Positions 1-9,119 of a DNA stretch of 64,000 nucleotides are shown one piece after another. Below the pieces are notes generated by a model. The model did no database searches. It had not been told where the DNA came from and saw only the letters and a list, made by a program, of their open reading frames with translations. This DNA is from Azospirillum endophyticum (GTDB lineage Bacteria > Pseudomonadota > Alphaproteobacteria > Azospirillales > Azospirillaceae): NCBI RefSeq assembly GCF_016595245.1, contig NZ_JAENHM010000025.1, forward strand, positions 239,070 to 303,069, given 5' to 3'. How positions within the stretch are numbered: the stretch's first letter is position 1; each line of letters begins with the position of its first letter. The translations under genes were made by a program, and so were the position numbers.

Positions 1-167
1 ATTGTGCGCAACAATTCCCAGCGTTTCGCAGTCAGCACCTTCCAGAGCAGTTCGGGGCTGGCGAAGCCAATGCGCGCACCGTCGTCGGCCCCGCCACTGC
101 TCCAGGCGCTTTGGAAAGCAGCGAGGCCATCGGCAAGGCTGGTCACCTCAAGCGTCAGCGTGTTCAT
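1..167 (-). CDS. TumA-like / HVO_A0114-family HTH antitoxin, partial (runs off left edge)
   Basis: Only the first 55 codons are in the window. The start ATG lies at 167-165 with an AGGTGG ribosome site just upstream. The visible protein begins MNTLTLEV and contains the stretch FASPELLWKVLTAKRWELLR, which is typical of the N-terminus of HVO_A0114-family DNA-binding proteins that accompany TumE-type toxins. The winged-helix part itself lies beyond the edge. It overlaps the upstream TumE-like gene by 20 bases, so the two are almost certainly cotranscribed and translationally coupled. The role as antitoxin and autorepressor is inferred from the family and pairing. Confidence 0.7.
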   Translation of the reverse strand, partial: MNTLTLEVTSLADGLAAFQSAWSSGGADDGARIGFASPELLWKVLTAKRWELLRT

Positions 168-444
168 CGAGCCACCTCCGTACATCACCTTCGAAATCAG
201 CAATCAGGCGGTCCACCCCTTCGAAGCGATAAGGATGCTCCTCCATGCCAACGTGACGATGGTCGCCCTTACCGGCTTCATTGTCATATCGGAGGATGCA
301 CACACCTCCAACGACCAGAGCCAAGCCATACTTGTAACTGTGCTTGCTGCCACGGACCGGAAACGGCACCTCCCAAAGCAGCATTTCCACAAATGCGATT
401 GGAGTCAGAACAATGCGGCGGTTTACCAGCGCTCGGGCCTTCAT
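148..444 (-). CDS. TumE-family (DUF6516) toxin-like protein
   Basis: 98 residues. The central block with KHSYKYGLALVV followed by LRYDNEAGKGDHRH is the hallmark of the TumE/DUF6516 family, whose members sit directly upstream of an HVO_A0114-type HTH gene, exactly as here. The chosen start (ATG 444-442, MKARALVNRR) gives the usual family length; an in-frame ATG at 492 would add 16 residues that do not look like the family, though neither start has a strong ribosome site. Toxin activity is known only as a family annotation and is not shown by the sequence. Confidence 0.7.
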   Translation of the reverse strand: MKARALVNRRIVLTPIAFVEMLLWEVPFPVRGSKHSYKYGLALVVGGVCILRYDNEAGKGDHRHVGMEEHPYRFEGVDRLIADFEGDVRRWLDEHADA

Positions 445-517
445 GTTGGAGAAAATGCCAACGCTTGATGATGTTGTCAACCATTCCAACATTTGCCGGT
501 GGTATCACTCGACCCGG

Positions 518-1495
518 TTACGCAGCCAAGGTCCGGGCCAGCGTATCGCCGTCGACGTTGCGGCCGGACAGCACCGCGACCGTCCGCCCGGTGCGCCCCA
601 ACCGCCCGCCGAGCACGGCGGCCACGCCCGCGGCTCCCGCCCCCTCGGCCACCACGCCGAAAGACCGGTGCAAGGCTCGCATCGCGGACGCGATCTCCCC
701 CTCCTCGACCTCGACCACCCGGTCGACCAGTGTGTCGACGATCACCTGCGGCAGTTTGCCAAGCGCATGGACGTTGATGCCGTCGGCCAGCGTCGGGCCG
801 CCGCGCCGGGCGAGGCGCACGCCGATCACCCGCACCCACGGGCGCTGGGCCTTCACCGCGGCGGCCACACCGGCCAGCAATCCGCCGCCGCCGACCGGCA
901 CCACCACCGTGTCCACGTCCGGGCGGTCGGCCAGGATCTCCAGCCCGACCGTGCCCTGCCCGGCGATCACGTCGGGATCGTCATAGGGGTGGAGGAAGGT
1001 CAGCCGCCGCTCGACCGCCAGTTCCAGCGCCCTGCCCTTGGCCTCGCCCACCGTGGCGCCATGCAGCACCACCTCGGCCCCCAGTTCGGCCGTCCGTTCC
1101 ACCTTGCAGCGGGGGGCGGTCTCGGGCATCACGATGGTGGCCTTGACGCCCAGCCGGGCGGCATGCAGCGCCACCCCCTGCGCATGGTTGCCGGCCGACA
1201 TCGCCACCACTCCGCCGGCACGCTCCGGCGCCGTCAGCCGCAGCAGGCGGTTCAGCGCGCCGCGCTCCTTGAAGGCGCCGGTGGCCTGGAACACCTCCGC
1301 CTTCAGCCACAGGTCACGATCCAGCGTGGGGGCATGCAGCAGGGGCGTGCGAACGATCTGGCCGGACAGCCGGCGGGCGGCATCGGTCACCGCCGACAGC
1401 GGCAACCATGCCGGCAAACGGTCTTCAAGGTCCGGGGTATGAACGGGCGTGCAGACGGACAGTGTGCGCGCGGCATCGGCATGCGCGGTGAACAT
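518..1495 (-). CDS. Threonine/serine dehydratase-like PLP enzyme
   Basis: 325 residues, fold-type II PLP enzyme of the threonine dehydratase family. Visible signatures: the Schiff-base lysine K76 within ATGAFKERGA, the SAGNHAQG loop near residue 100 that contacts the substrate carboxylate, and the phosphate-binding glycine loop VGGGGLLAG near 201-209. It lacks the C-terminal ACT regulatory domains of biosynthetic IlvA, so it resembles catabolic or short dehydratases that convert L-threonine/L-serine (or hydroxy-aspartate) to 2-oxo acids and ammonia. Start at ATG 1495 is chosen because upstream in-frame codons are unlike the family. It stands alone; substrate cannot be told from sequence. Confidence 0.8.
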   Translation of the reverse strand: MFTAHADAARTLSVCTPVHTPDLEDRLPAWLPLSAVTDAARRLSGQIVRTPLLHAPTLDRDLWLKAEVFQATGAFKERGALNRLLRLTAPERAGGVVAMSAGNHAQGVALHAARLGVKATIVMPETAPRCKVERTAELGAEVVLHGATVGEAKGRALELAVERRLTFLHPYDDPDVIAGQGTVGLEILADRPDVDTVVVPVGGGGLLAGVAAAVKAQRPWVRVIGVRLARRGGPTLADGINVHALGKLPQVIVDTLVDRVVEVEEGEIASAMRALHRSFGVVAEGAGAAGVAAVLGGRLGRTGRTVAVLSGRNVDGDTLARTLAA

Positions 1496-1941
1496 CGCGA
1501 AGATCCTCGGACGAACGAATTTTTGGGGTAGGACGGGCGTGACCCGGACCGCCTCAGCGGACCGGGTGAGTAATTCGCGCCGAGCCACACATTCGCTCGC
1601 GGAAGCGAACACCGCCGTTGAATGCCGCGACTGCCGTCACGGAATTGACCCTGTCATGAACCGGATTGAGGGTTCCGGGAACCACAAGGTGCAGCGACAC
1701 GCCACACACTCCACACGACCAGTGAACACGAAGACGGCAACTGTCCGACGCTTTAGAGCGCCGGGCCGGTAATTCGCATTCGCATGGTGTCGGTGGTGTT
1801 CATAAGATCTGAATACCCGTTGCAGCGGCGGCGGTCAAGCCGTCATCGCTCAAAATGTCGCAGGCCATGGCCGCATGTCCGGCGACCGGATCCGGGTTCC
1901 GAAACCAGTCCGGTATCACCCGATCCGGTCTTGTGCCCGCC
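1496..1941. other. 446-bp intergenic region
   Basis: Lies between two minus-strand genes. It should hold the promoter of the dehydratase and the end of the signalling operon. The only clear structure is the long inverted repeat at 1884-1930 listed separately. Open frames here show no family resemblance. Confidence 0.5.
1884..1930 (-). terminator. Candidate terminator of the kinase/binding-protein/cyclase operon
   Basis: GACCGGATC (1884-1892) pairs with GATCCGGTC (1922-1930); just inside, CGGGT and ACCCG extend the stem with a small bulge. It starts 11 bases after the cyclase stop codon on the minus strand. There is no T-run, so intrinsic termination is uncertain. Confidence 0.4.
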
Positions 1942-3444
1942 TCAGGTCGCCTCGACCCGGTTCCGCCCAAGCGCCTTGGCACGATAGAGCGCCTGATCGG
2001 CCCGGCCCAGCACGCTTTCGACCGAATCCCCCGGCGGGCGGAGCTGGGTCAGGCCGAAACTCCCGGTCAACCGGAAATGCCTGCCGTCGGCCAGCGTGAT
2101 CGTCAGCCTGGCCAAGCCGTCGCGCAGACGCTCCGCGATCACCGCACCGTCGGCATGGGATGTCCCCGGCAGCAGGATGGCGAACTCCTCCCCGCCGATC
2201 CGGCCGATATGGTCGGTGGCACGCAGATGGCTGCGGATCTCCTCCACCGCCCTGCGGATGGCGACGTCGCCGGCCGCATGGCCGAGTTCGTCGTTGATGC
2301 GCTTGAAATGGTCGATGTCGAGCATGACGAGACAGGCCGCGCCGCCATCCTGACGACTGTCCGGAGCGAGCCCCTGCCCGGAGAGCAGCCGTTCCAGAAG
2401 GTCCAGGATATGGCGGCGATTGTAGGCGCCGCTCAACGGATCCGTGGTGGCGAGGCGATGCAGTTCGTGCTCCATCCGCCGCCGCTCGGTTATGTCGGTG
2501 GCGATGCCGATCACTCCCGCGGCCTCGCCGCCCGGCGTGGCCAGGGGACGCTTGATCACCAGCAGCTCGCGCCTGTCTCCGCCCTCCCCTTCCACGCTGG
2601 TCTCGAAGGAGACGGTATCCATGCCGGCCGGGACCTGCCCGGATTCGGTTCCGTCGATCGCTTGCCGGTCGGTGGTTTGATGATCGAAGGTCCAATCGCT
2701 CCCGTCGTCGGCATTCGGAAACAGCTCGCGGAAGGCACGGTTGCACAGGGCGTAGCGGCCGGCGGCGTCCCTGTACCAGACCGGACTCGGCATCAGTTCC
2801 ACCAGGTTTTCGATGAAGCGGCGCTGCTCGTCGGCCACTGCGGTCTGGCGCTCCAGCTCCGCCGTGCGCTCGGCGACGCGGCGTTCCAAAGACTGGTTCA
2901 ACGTCTCGATGGTGACGAGATCGCACCAGCCGCGCACGGCGCCCACCAGGCTGGTGAACAGCTTCTGGGCGGTCAGTTCCGCCTTGCTCTTATAGTCGTT
3001 GATGTCGTAGGCGACGATGGCTTCCCGCTCCGGCGCCTGTCCGGGCTGGCCGGTGCGCAGGATGATGCGGATGTGCCGGTTTCCCAGGTCGCGCCGAATG
3101 TAATGGACCAGACGCAGCCCGGCGTCCTGGGTCTCCATCACCACGTCGAGCAGAACCACCGGCACGTCGGAGCGCTGTGCCAGGATCGCCCGCGCCTCCG
3201 CCGCCGAAAAGGCGCTGATGACTGCGAAGTGGCGGCCATCGAACTCGAAATCGTTCAACAGGACGCGCGTCATGGCGTGCACCTGTTCGTCGTCGTCGAC
3301 CACCAGGATCGGCCAAGGGACCGCGGTCTTCGACGGCCTTTCCAGCTGCGGTCCGGTTTCGTCGCCGAACAGCAGGTCATCCGGAGACATGTCGCTTCCG
3401 ATCGTTGCATTCCCAGATGAGACATTCATATCCGTTTTACTCAC
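1942..3444 (-). CDS. Response regulator with PAS and GGDEF domains (diguanylate cyclase)
   Basis: 500 residues. Order: short N-terminal tail, receiver domain (about 45-170) with acidic pocket VDDDE at 49-53 and phospho-acceptor D100 in LLDVVME, a coiled-coil linker (185-215), a PAS domain (about 220-330) and a GGDEF domain (about 335-500). The active-site loop is GGEEF (417-421) and is preceded five residues earlier by RATD (408-411), matching the RxxD inhibitory site; both point to an active, product-inhibited diguanylate cyclase that makes c-di-GMP from two GTP. The receiver resembles the DUF3369-associated group. Its ATG overlaps the stop of the binding-protein gene by 4 bases, so it is the last gene of a three-gene operon and presumably the output of the kinase. 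Confidence 0.9.
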   Translation of the reverse strand: MSKTDMNVSSGNATIGSDMSPDDLLFGDETGPQLERPSKTAVPWPILVVDDDEQVHAMTRVLLNDFEFDGRHFAVISAFSAAEARAILAQRSDVPVVLLDVVMETQDAGLRLVHYIRRDLGNRHIRIILRTGQPGQAPEREAIVAYDINDYKSKAELTAQKLFTSLVGAVRGWCDLVTIETLNQSLERRVAERTAELERQTAVADEQRRFIENLVELMPSPVWYRDAAGRYALCNRAFRELFPNADDGSDWTFDHQTTDRQAIDGTESGQVPAGMDTVSFETSVEGEGGDRRELLVIKRPLATPGGEAAGVIGIATDITERRRMEHELHRLATTDPLSGAYNRRHILDLLERLLSGQGLAPDSRQDGGAACLVMLDIDHFKRINDELGHAAGDVAIRRAVEEIRSHLRATDHIGRIGGEEFAILLPGTSHADGAVIAERLRDGLARLTITLADGRHFRLTGSFGLTQLRPPGDSVESVLGRADQALYRAKALGRNRVEAT

Positions 3445-5063
3445 TGGGTTTCGATATCGACGCCTGAGAAATTCTGATTGAACAGATTATTCGTATATTT
3501 CTTGACTTCTTTGCGATGCGCCACGGCGATAATGGAATTTGCGATGGGGAACCATGGTATTTCCTGATGAAAAATGCGCTGTGCTTCTCGATAATGCGCA
3601 GCACGACGTTCCGGATCGCTGATGATCTTGGCCTTCGTAATCTGGTCTTCGAAATCCGGATTGCACCATCTCGCGATATTGGCGCCACCTGGACGCACGG
3701 CGCCGCAGTTCAGCAGAAAATACAGGAAGTTGTCGGGATCGCCGTTATCGCCGGTCCAGCCATAGATCACCATGTCCTGCTCGCCCTGCGTCACCTGACG
3801 GCGGTAGTTGCCCCAGCTTTCCGTCTTCAACGTGACCTTGATTCCCACGCGCTCCAGGTTCTCCCGTATCATTTCGGCGGCGCGCTTGCCGTTGGGCAGG
3901 TAGGGGCGCGTGACCGGCGTGTACCAGAGATCGAGGGTGAAGCCTTCAGGATAGCCAGCCTCGGTCAACAGGCTACGGGCGGTGCCGGGGTCGAAGGGAT
4001 AGTCCTCGATGCCGTCATCATAGGACCACATGCCGGGCGGGATCGGGTTCTTCGCCGGCCGTCCCCCGTTCTGATAGACGGCATCGACCAGTGTGCGCTT
4101 GTCGATCGCCAGAGTTATGGCCCGCCTGACGCGCAAATCGTCCAGCGGCGGCTTGCGCGTGTTGAACGCCATATAAGCGACATTCTGCCCGTCGCGCTGC
4201 TCGATCACCAGATTGGGGTCCTTCTCGATGACTCCCAATTCGGCCGGGTTGGGAAATATCATCACATGGCATTCCCCGGACCGCAGCTTGTTCAAGCGCA
4301 CCGCGATGTTCGGAGTGATCGAGTAGATCAGATTGTCCAGCGGCTGGCGCCCCCGCCAATACCCGTCGAACGCCTTGTAGCGGATCGCCATGTCCTTCTG
4401 GTAGGACACCAAGCGAAACGGTCCCGTGCCGATGGGCATCTCGTCGAACAGGGTCGGCCGGCCGCTCTTCATCAACGAGTCGGCATATTCGGCGGACTGA
4501 ATCGAGAGGAAGGGCATGGCCAGATCAGCCAGGAAGGGGGATTCCGGGCGATTGAGGGTGATGCGGACCCTGTGGTCGTCCAGCTTCTCCACCGACTTCA
4601 ATAGGTCCGGCAGCCCCATGTCCCTGAAGTAGTCATAAGTCGCAGGTCCGATATTGTGATAGGGATGATCGCTTGCCCGTTGTCGCTCTATGGTGAACAG
4701 AACGTCGTCGGCATTGAAAAAGCGCGTTGGAACGAAAATCTCGTTCGAATGAAACGCTACGGACCGACGCAGATAGAAATCATACACCAACCCATCTTCC
4801 GAGATCGTATAGGATTCAGCCAGACCGGAGTTCGCGATCTGGCCATTGGGGCCGAATTCGACCAGATTATTGAAGATCGGCGTTATCGCATTCACGCTTG
4901 TTCCGGAAGTCGAGACTTGGGCGTTGAAGCTTTGGGGGTTTCCTTCGGTGCAGTAGACGAGCGACTTCTCGGCATGCGCGGAGCCAGAGATTCCTGCAAA
5001 CCAGAAAAGAACAGCCAGACCCTTTGCAAGACTCCGGGGTAAGGTCTTTAAAGGCAAAGGCAT
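3441..5063 (-). CDS. Periplasmic peptide/nickel-type solute-binding protein (SBP_bac_5)
   Basis: 540 residues, the usual size for DppA/OppA-type binding proteins. An N-terminal signal peptide ends near AHA at 30-32. The mature part has the family's typical opening (EGNPQSFNAQ), the ADDVLFTIER segment and the later IAVRLNKLRSG and YGWTGDNGDPDNFL segments. There are no permease or ATPase genes near it. Instead it lies between a membrane histidine kinase (stop codon immediately before this start) and a diguanylate cyclase (4-base overlap). I infer a sensory rather than a transport role: the liganded protein may touch the kinase's periplasmic domain. Confidence 0.88.
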   Translation of the reverse strand: MPLPLKTLPRSLAKGLAVLFWFAGISGSAHAEKSLVYCTEGNPQSFNAQVSTSGTSVNAITPIFNNLVEFGPNGQIANSGLAESYTISEDGLVYDFYLRRSVAFHSNEIFVPTRFFNADDVLFTIERQRASDHPYHNIGPATYDYFRDMGLPDLLKSVEKLDDHRVRITLNRPESPFLADLAMPFLSIQSAEYADSLMKSGRPTLFDEMPIGTGPFRLVSYQKDMAIRYKAFDGYWRGRQPLDNLIYSITPNIAVRLNKLRSGECHVMIFPNPAELGVIEKDPNLVIEQRDGQNVAYMAFNTRKPPLDDLRVRRAITLAIDKRTLVDAVYQNGGRPAKNPIPPGMWSYDDGIEDYPFDPGTARSLLTEAGYPEGFTLDLWYTPVTRPYLPNGKRAAEMIRENLERVGIKVTLKTESWGNYRRQVTQGEQDMVIYGWTGDNGDPDNFLYFLLNCGAVRPGGANIARWCNPDFEDQITKAKIISDPERRAAHYREAQRIFHQEIPWFPIANSIIAVAHRKEVKKYTNNLFNQNFSGVDIETQ

Positions 5064-7751
5064 CTACTGCTCCTGCGGGGCCGGCACTCCGGTCGGCGCT
5101 GCTATGTTATCAGTAGCAAATCGCCGTGGAAAGCGAATGGTGAAGCGAACCCCGGCGCCGGGAAGACTATCCACCGCAACCTTGCCCCCCAGGCGGTTAA
5201 CCACAAGGTTGTAAACAATGTGCAGTCCCAGCCCGGTGCTGCCGATACCGCGCCGGGTTGTGAAGAACGGGTCGAACACGCGCGCCAGATCGGCCGCCGC
5301 AATCCCTTTGCCGTCGTCGGTATAGACCAGCTTCACCATGTCCGGACTTGGGGCCGTGGCCGCGATCAGCAGTCGGCCCTGCTGCCCTTCGCAATAGCCG
5401 TGGATGACCGAGTTCATCACCAGGTTCGTCAGGATCTGCGCCAGCACGCCGGGATAACCGTCGATCTCGATGACGCCCGGGCACTCCACCCTCAGACTGT
5501 GGCCGGCCCGGCGCCAGGAGGGGCTGAGGCTGGTCACCAGATCCTCCAGATAGGGCTTCAACAGGAAAAGCCGCCCTTCTCCGCTGGTCTGGTCGGCGGC
5601 AACCTGCTTGAAGCTCTGCACCAACTCGCCGGCCTGTCGCAGATTCAGCACCATCAGCCGTGCCACCTCATCCGCCGTCGCATGGAAATCCGCGAAATCG
5701 CCCCGGCGCAGGGTCCCTTTGCCAGCCAGCCGTCCGATCGCGGTCAGCCGGTCCTGCAGATGGGTGGCGCCCATCAGGGCATTGCCGAGCGGCGTATTGA
5801 TCTCGTGAGCCACTCCGGCGACCAGCCCACCCAAGGAAGCCAACTTTTCCGCCTGGATCAGCTCGGCCTGCGTCTGGCGCAGATCCTCCAGGGCATTGTC
5901 GGCGCGCTCCTTCGCTTGGCGGGCCGCCTGTTCCCGCCGGCCGATCTCTTGGATGAAGAAGGCGGCGGCGCGGGCCATCGCGCCGAATTCATCCTGGCGA
6001 CGGGTGCCGTCGATCGGGCCTGCCAGCGGGTCCTCCGCCAGCCGTGTCATCTGCCGCTGCAGGCGCAGCACCGGCCGGCTGATCGACCGTGCCACCACCG
6101 CTGCGGCGCCGCCGCCCAGCAGCAGGCCGATGGTCGCACCGATGATCAGGATGCGGGTCAGCAACTCGCCGATCCGTGCAGCCTCGTCACGGAACGTCTC
6201 GTCCAACTGACGGGCCGTTTCGACCAGGGTACCGGCATCACGGTCCATGGCGATCAGCAGCTGGTTCAAGCGGCGCAACCCTGCCGCCGTCCGGCCCAGA
6301 CTGTCGCGCCAGTTGCGGATGGCCGACAGCACCTCGTCCTGCAACAGCGGCGACATCGGGAGGCCGCGCACCGTCGCCAGCAGGGTTCCGGCATCGGCGA
6401 CGATGCGGTCGGCTTCCTCGGCGTCGCGTACGGCCACCGCCCCGGCCGCCCGCCGTCCCAGGCGCAAGGCGACGACGGCGACGTTCTGCGTCTCCTGCTC
6501 CGTGTCGTTGGCCTGGATGGCGTAGGCGATCAGTTGGACCACCTCGTCCTGGATCGCGGTGTAGCCGGTGGACTTCACCATCAGAATTCGGGCGGTCAAC
6601 TCTTCGATGGCCGATGCCGCCGCCGCGCTGGCGCTCTGGGAAGCCTCGAGCGCCCGCTGCGCCGCGGTGGTGCGGACCTGAGCCCGATACAACGCCTCAA
6701 GCGGTGAACGCAGCGAGGGCAGCAGAGAGGAGAGATAGGTCACGTCGGGTTGGCGGTCCAGCGTTCCGGTCAGGACCAGGGCCCGCACCACCGGCAGCGT
6801 CCGGATGACCTGTTCCGCCAGCATCCTTTCTCCCAGGGGTCCTGCCGCGCCTCCGCTACGGGCCGCATCGTCGCCCCCCTGGGCCGCCGCTTGTGTCGCC
6901 GTTTCGAAGCGGTCCAGAGCGGCACCGCGTTCGCCCTGCGCCGCGCGCAGCTCGGCCACCGCTCCCCAGAGTTCGGCGACGTTGCCCGCATAGCGGGCGG
7001 CGGCTTCCTTCGCCGGATACCGGTCGACCAGCGGATCCGTTCGCCCCAGGGCGGCCTGGAGCCGGTCGGCCTTCGCCGCCAGCCGGTCGGTGGCGATGCG
7101 GAAATCGCCGACGGTCAAGGGGCGACCGCTCCCGATCGATCCGCTACCGAAGCCGAGGGCGGCAACATGCTGGGCTTCCGCACGCTGCAGGTCCAGCATC
7201 GCCTCCCGAAGCTCATGGGCACCGTCGACGACGTCCCGGCTGTCGCGCAGGCGCCGGTCGGCTTCGGTCAGCGACCCCAGGGAATCGACATTGGCGGCAT
7301 GTTGCCGTTCGCGGGCACGGTCGGTCAGCGCCATCAGGGTGGCGGCATGCAGGCCCATGTCCGCGACGGCGGCGTCGTTCGCCGCAGTCACCTGGATGAA
7401 GCTGCGCATCTGGTCGTTGTAGCGCTCCAATACCGCGGTCGCGCGTTCGACCTCCGGACGGTGGGCGCCGGCCGATCCCGCCCCGTCAAGCTGCCGCAAT
7501 TCCGACGCCGCCGATTCCGCCATCTTTTCGAAGCGGTCGGCACGGCCGGCGCGGTCGTCCGCAGCCACCTGGAGATAGTCGATGCGCGCAGCCGTCGCCG
7601 CCAGCACATCGCGATAGACGGAACCGGCGAGCACCGCCGACTCATAAACCCGCTCGCTCCGGGCCAGCAGAAGCCCGCCGGCGACGGTGATCACCGCAGC
7701 GACTGCAACCGGAATTCCCCCGACCACGGCGATGCGCGAGCGAATCCTCAT
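5064..7751 (-). CDS. Membrane sensor histidine kinase with large periplasmic helical domain
   Basis: 895 residues. Transmembrane helix 1 lies near 8-30 and helix 2 near 530-555, enclosing about 500 residues rich in Ala/Arg/Glu that look all-helical, as in TorS-type sensors. A HAMP domain follows, then a coiled coil, the H-box with H649 (VAGVAHEINTP), the N-box (about 775-785) and ATP-lid motifs DDGKGIA and GSTGLGLHIV. It has no attached receiver, so the partner is expected elsewhere; the downstream receiver-GGDEF gene in the same operon is the obvious candidate. First gene of the operon; the 231-bp region upstream should contain the promoter. Confidence 0.9.
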   Translation of the reverse strand: MRIRSRIAVVGGIPVAVAAVITVAGGLLLARSERVYESAVLAGSVYRDVLAATAARIDYLQVAADDRAGRADRFEKMAESAASELRQLDGAGSAGAHRPEVERATAVLERYNDQMRSFIQVTAANDAAVADMGLHAATLMALTDRARERQHAANVDSLGSLTEADRRLRDSRDVVDGAHELREAMLDLQRAEAQHVAALGFGSGSIGSGRPLTVGDFRIATDRLAAKADRLQAALGRTDPLVDRYPAKEAAARYAGNVAELWGAVAELRAAQGERGAALDRFETATQAAAQGGDDAARSGGAAGPLGERMLAEQVIRTLPVVRALVLTGTLDRQPDVTYLSSLLPSLRSPLEALYRAQVRTTAAQRALEASQSASAAAASAIEELTARILMVKSTGYTAIQDEVVQLIAYAIQANDTEQETQNVAVVALRLGRRAAGAVAVRDAEEADRIVADAGTLLATVRGLPMSPLLQDEVLSAIRNWRDSLGRTAAGLRRLNQLLIAMDRDAGTLVETARQLDETFRDEAARIGELLTRILIIGATIGLLLGGGAAAVVARSISRPVLRLQRQMTRLAEDPLAGPIDGTRRQDEFGAMARAAAFFIQEIGRREQAARQAKERADNALEDLRQTQAELIQAEKLASLGGLVAGVAHEINTPLGNALMGATHLQDRLTAIGRLAGKGTLRRGDFADFHATADEVARLMVLNLRQAGELVQSFKQVAADQTSGEGRLFLLKPYLEDLVTSLSPSWRRAGHSLRVECPGVIEIDGYPGVLAQILTNLVMNSVIHGYCEGQQGRLLIAATAPSPDMVKLVYTDDGKGIAAADLARVFDPFFTTRRGIGSTGLGLHIVYNLVVNRLGGKVAVDSLPGAGVRFTIRFPRRFATDNIAAPTGVPAPQEQ

Positions 7752-7940
7752 ATCCGCCCCGCCGTGCCGTCACCCGCGCGGGCTGCCCGGACCGGGCGCA
7801 GGGACGGGGTCCAGCATCGGAACAGGGCTGATGAACGATCCGACACGACTGCTCCGCGCTCAGGACACAAATGGGCCTTAGCAGAGCAACAAACGGGCGC
7901 AAAGGGATAAATCCACATAAAAGAAAGTGGTAGCGCGAAG

Positions 7941-7958
7941 GGGGCGCATCGGCGCCCC
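7941..7958 (-). terminator. Possible choX terminator hairpin
   Basis: GGGGCGC (7941-7947), loop ATCG, GCGCCCC (7952-7958), 24 bases beyond the choX stop on the minus strand. No clean T-run follows immediately, although CTTTCTTTT occurs further on. Confidence 0.4.
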
Positions 7959-7982
7959 GCTCCGCCCGGTCCGGTCGCCCGG

Positions 7983-8954
7983 TCAGGACTTGGACGTGAC
8001 CCCGAGCTTCGTCTGCACGGCCGCCAGCCCGTCCTTGCCGTCGAAGGTGGTGACGCCGGACAGCCAGCTCTTCAGCACCTCCGGATTCTTCTTCAGCCAG
8101 GCCTTGGCGGCGGCGTCCGGCTTTTTGTTGCCGTTCATGATGTCGTCCATCACGGCATTTTCCATGGCCAGCGTGAAGGACAGGTTGGACAGCAGCTTGC
8201 CCACATTCGGGCATTCCCCGGCATAGCCCTTGCGCATGTTGGTGGAAACGGTGGCGCCGCCCAAATTGGGACCGAACCAGTCGTCACCGCCTTCGAGATA
8301 GGTCAACTCGAAGCTCTTGTTCATCGGGTGCGGCTCCCAGCCCAGGAAGACCACCCAGCCCTTGTTGCGCGTGGTGCGCTTCACCTCGGCCAGCATGCCG
8401 GCCTCGCTGGATTCCACCAGCTTGAAGTCCTTCAGGCCGAAGGCGTCGGCCTTCAGCATCTTGTCGATGATGAGGTTCCCGTCGTTGCCGGCCTCGATGC
8501 CGTAGATCTTGCCGCCCAGCTTGTCCTTGAACTTCGCGATGTCGGCGAAAGTCTTCAACCCGGCCTCGGCCGCGTATTTCGGCACCGCCAGCGTGTATTT
8601 GGCGCCTTCCAGGTTGACACGCGTCACTTCGACCGAGCCGTCCTCCAGAACCGGTTTGACGAAGGGTTCCATCGTCGGCATCCAGTTGCCGAGGAAGACG
8701 TCCAGCGACTTGGTCTTCAGGCCGGTGTAGACCAGCGGCACCGATGACATGGTGGTGGTCGGCTTGTAGCCCAGCGCGTCCAGCGTGACCGAGGCGAGGG
8801 CCGTCGTCGCCGCGATGTCGGTCCATCCCACGTCGCCGAAACGCACCGACTTGCAGGATGCCGGATCGGCGGCCATCGCTCCGCCGGCCCCCATCGCCGT
8901 GACGAGCACTGGGACGGCCGCCATCGTCCTGGCCAGGGTCTTCCATCCACTCAT
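7983..8954 (-). CDS. choX: Choline-binding periplasmic protein of ABC transporter
   Basis: 323 residues with a signal peptide (MSGWKTLARTMAAV to about AMAAD). The mature protein opens with CKSVRFGDVGWTDIAATTA and contains LGNWMPTMEP and FLGWEPHPMN, the aromatic-rich segments characteristic of ChoX/OpuAC-type proteins that form the cage for the trimethylammonium group. Start ATG 8954 has AGGAG eight bases upstream. It is separated from choW by betI on the other strand, so it must have its own promoter in 8955-9119, shared divergently with betI. Binds choline (possibly betaine or acetylcholine) for the ChoVW transporter. Confidence 0.9.
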   Translation of the reverse strand: MSGWKTLARTMAAVPVLVTAMGAGGAMAADPASCKSVRFGDVGWTDIAATTALASVTLDALGYKPTTTMSSVPLVYTGLKTKSLDVFLGNWMPTMEPFVKPVLEDGSVEVTRVNLEGAKYTLAVPKYAAEAGLKTFADIAKFKDKLGGKIYGIEAGNDGNLIIDKMLKADAFGLKDFKLVESSEAGMLAEVKRTTRNKGWVVFLGWEPHPMNKSFELTYLEGGDDWFGPNLGGATVSTNMRKGYAGECPNVGKLLSNLSFTLAMENAVMDDIMNGNKKPDAAAKAWLKKNPEVLKSWLSGVTTFDGKDGLAAVQTKLGVTSKS

Positions 8955-9119
8955 GTCGCAAACTCCTGTTTCTTGTTGTTCGGTTCGCCCGGTCCGCTTC
9001 CGCGGCTCTGCCGTTTTCGTCATCGACGGAGCGGCGAAAATGGCGCATTTGTTGCGGCGCAAGCCAAGGTCCCGGTTGCAGGCGGCCTTGGCGGAACTGG
9101 ACAGGAGACCGCGAGCCCC

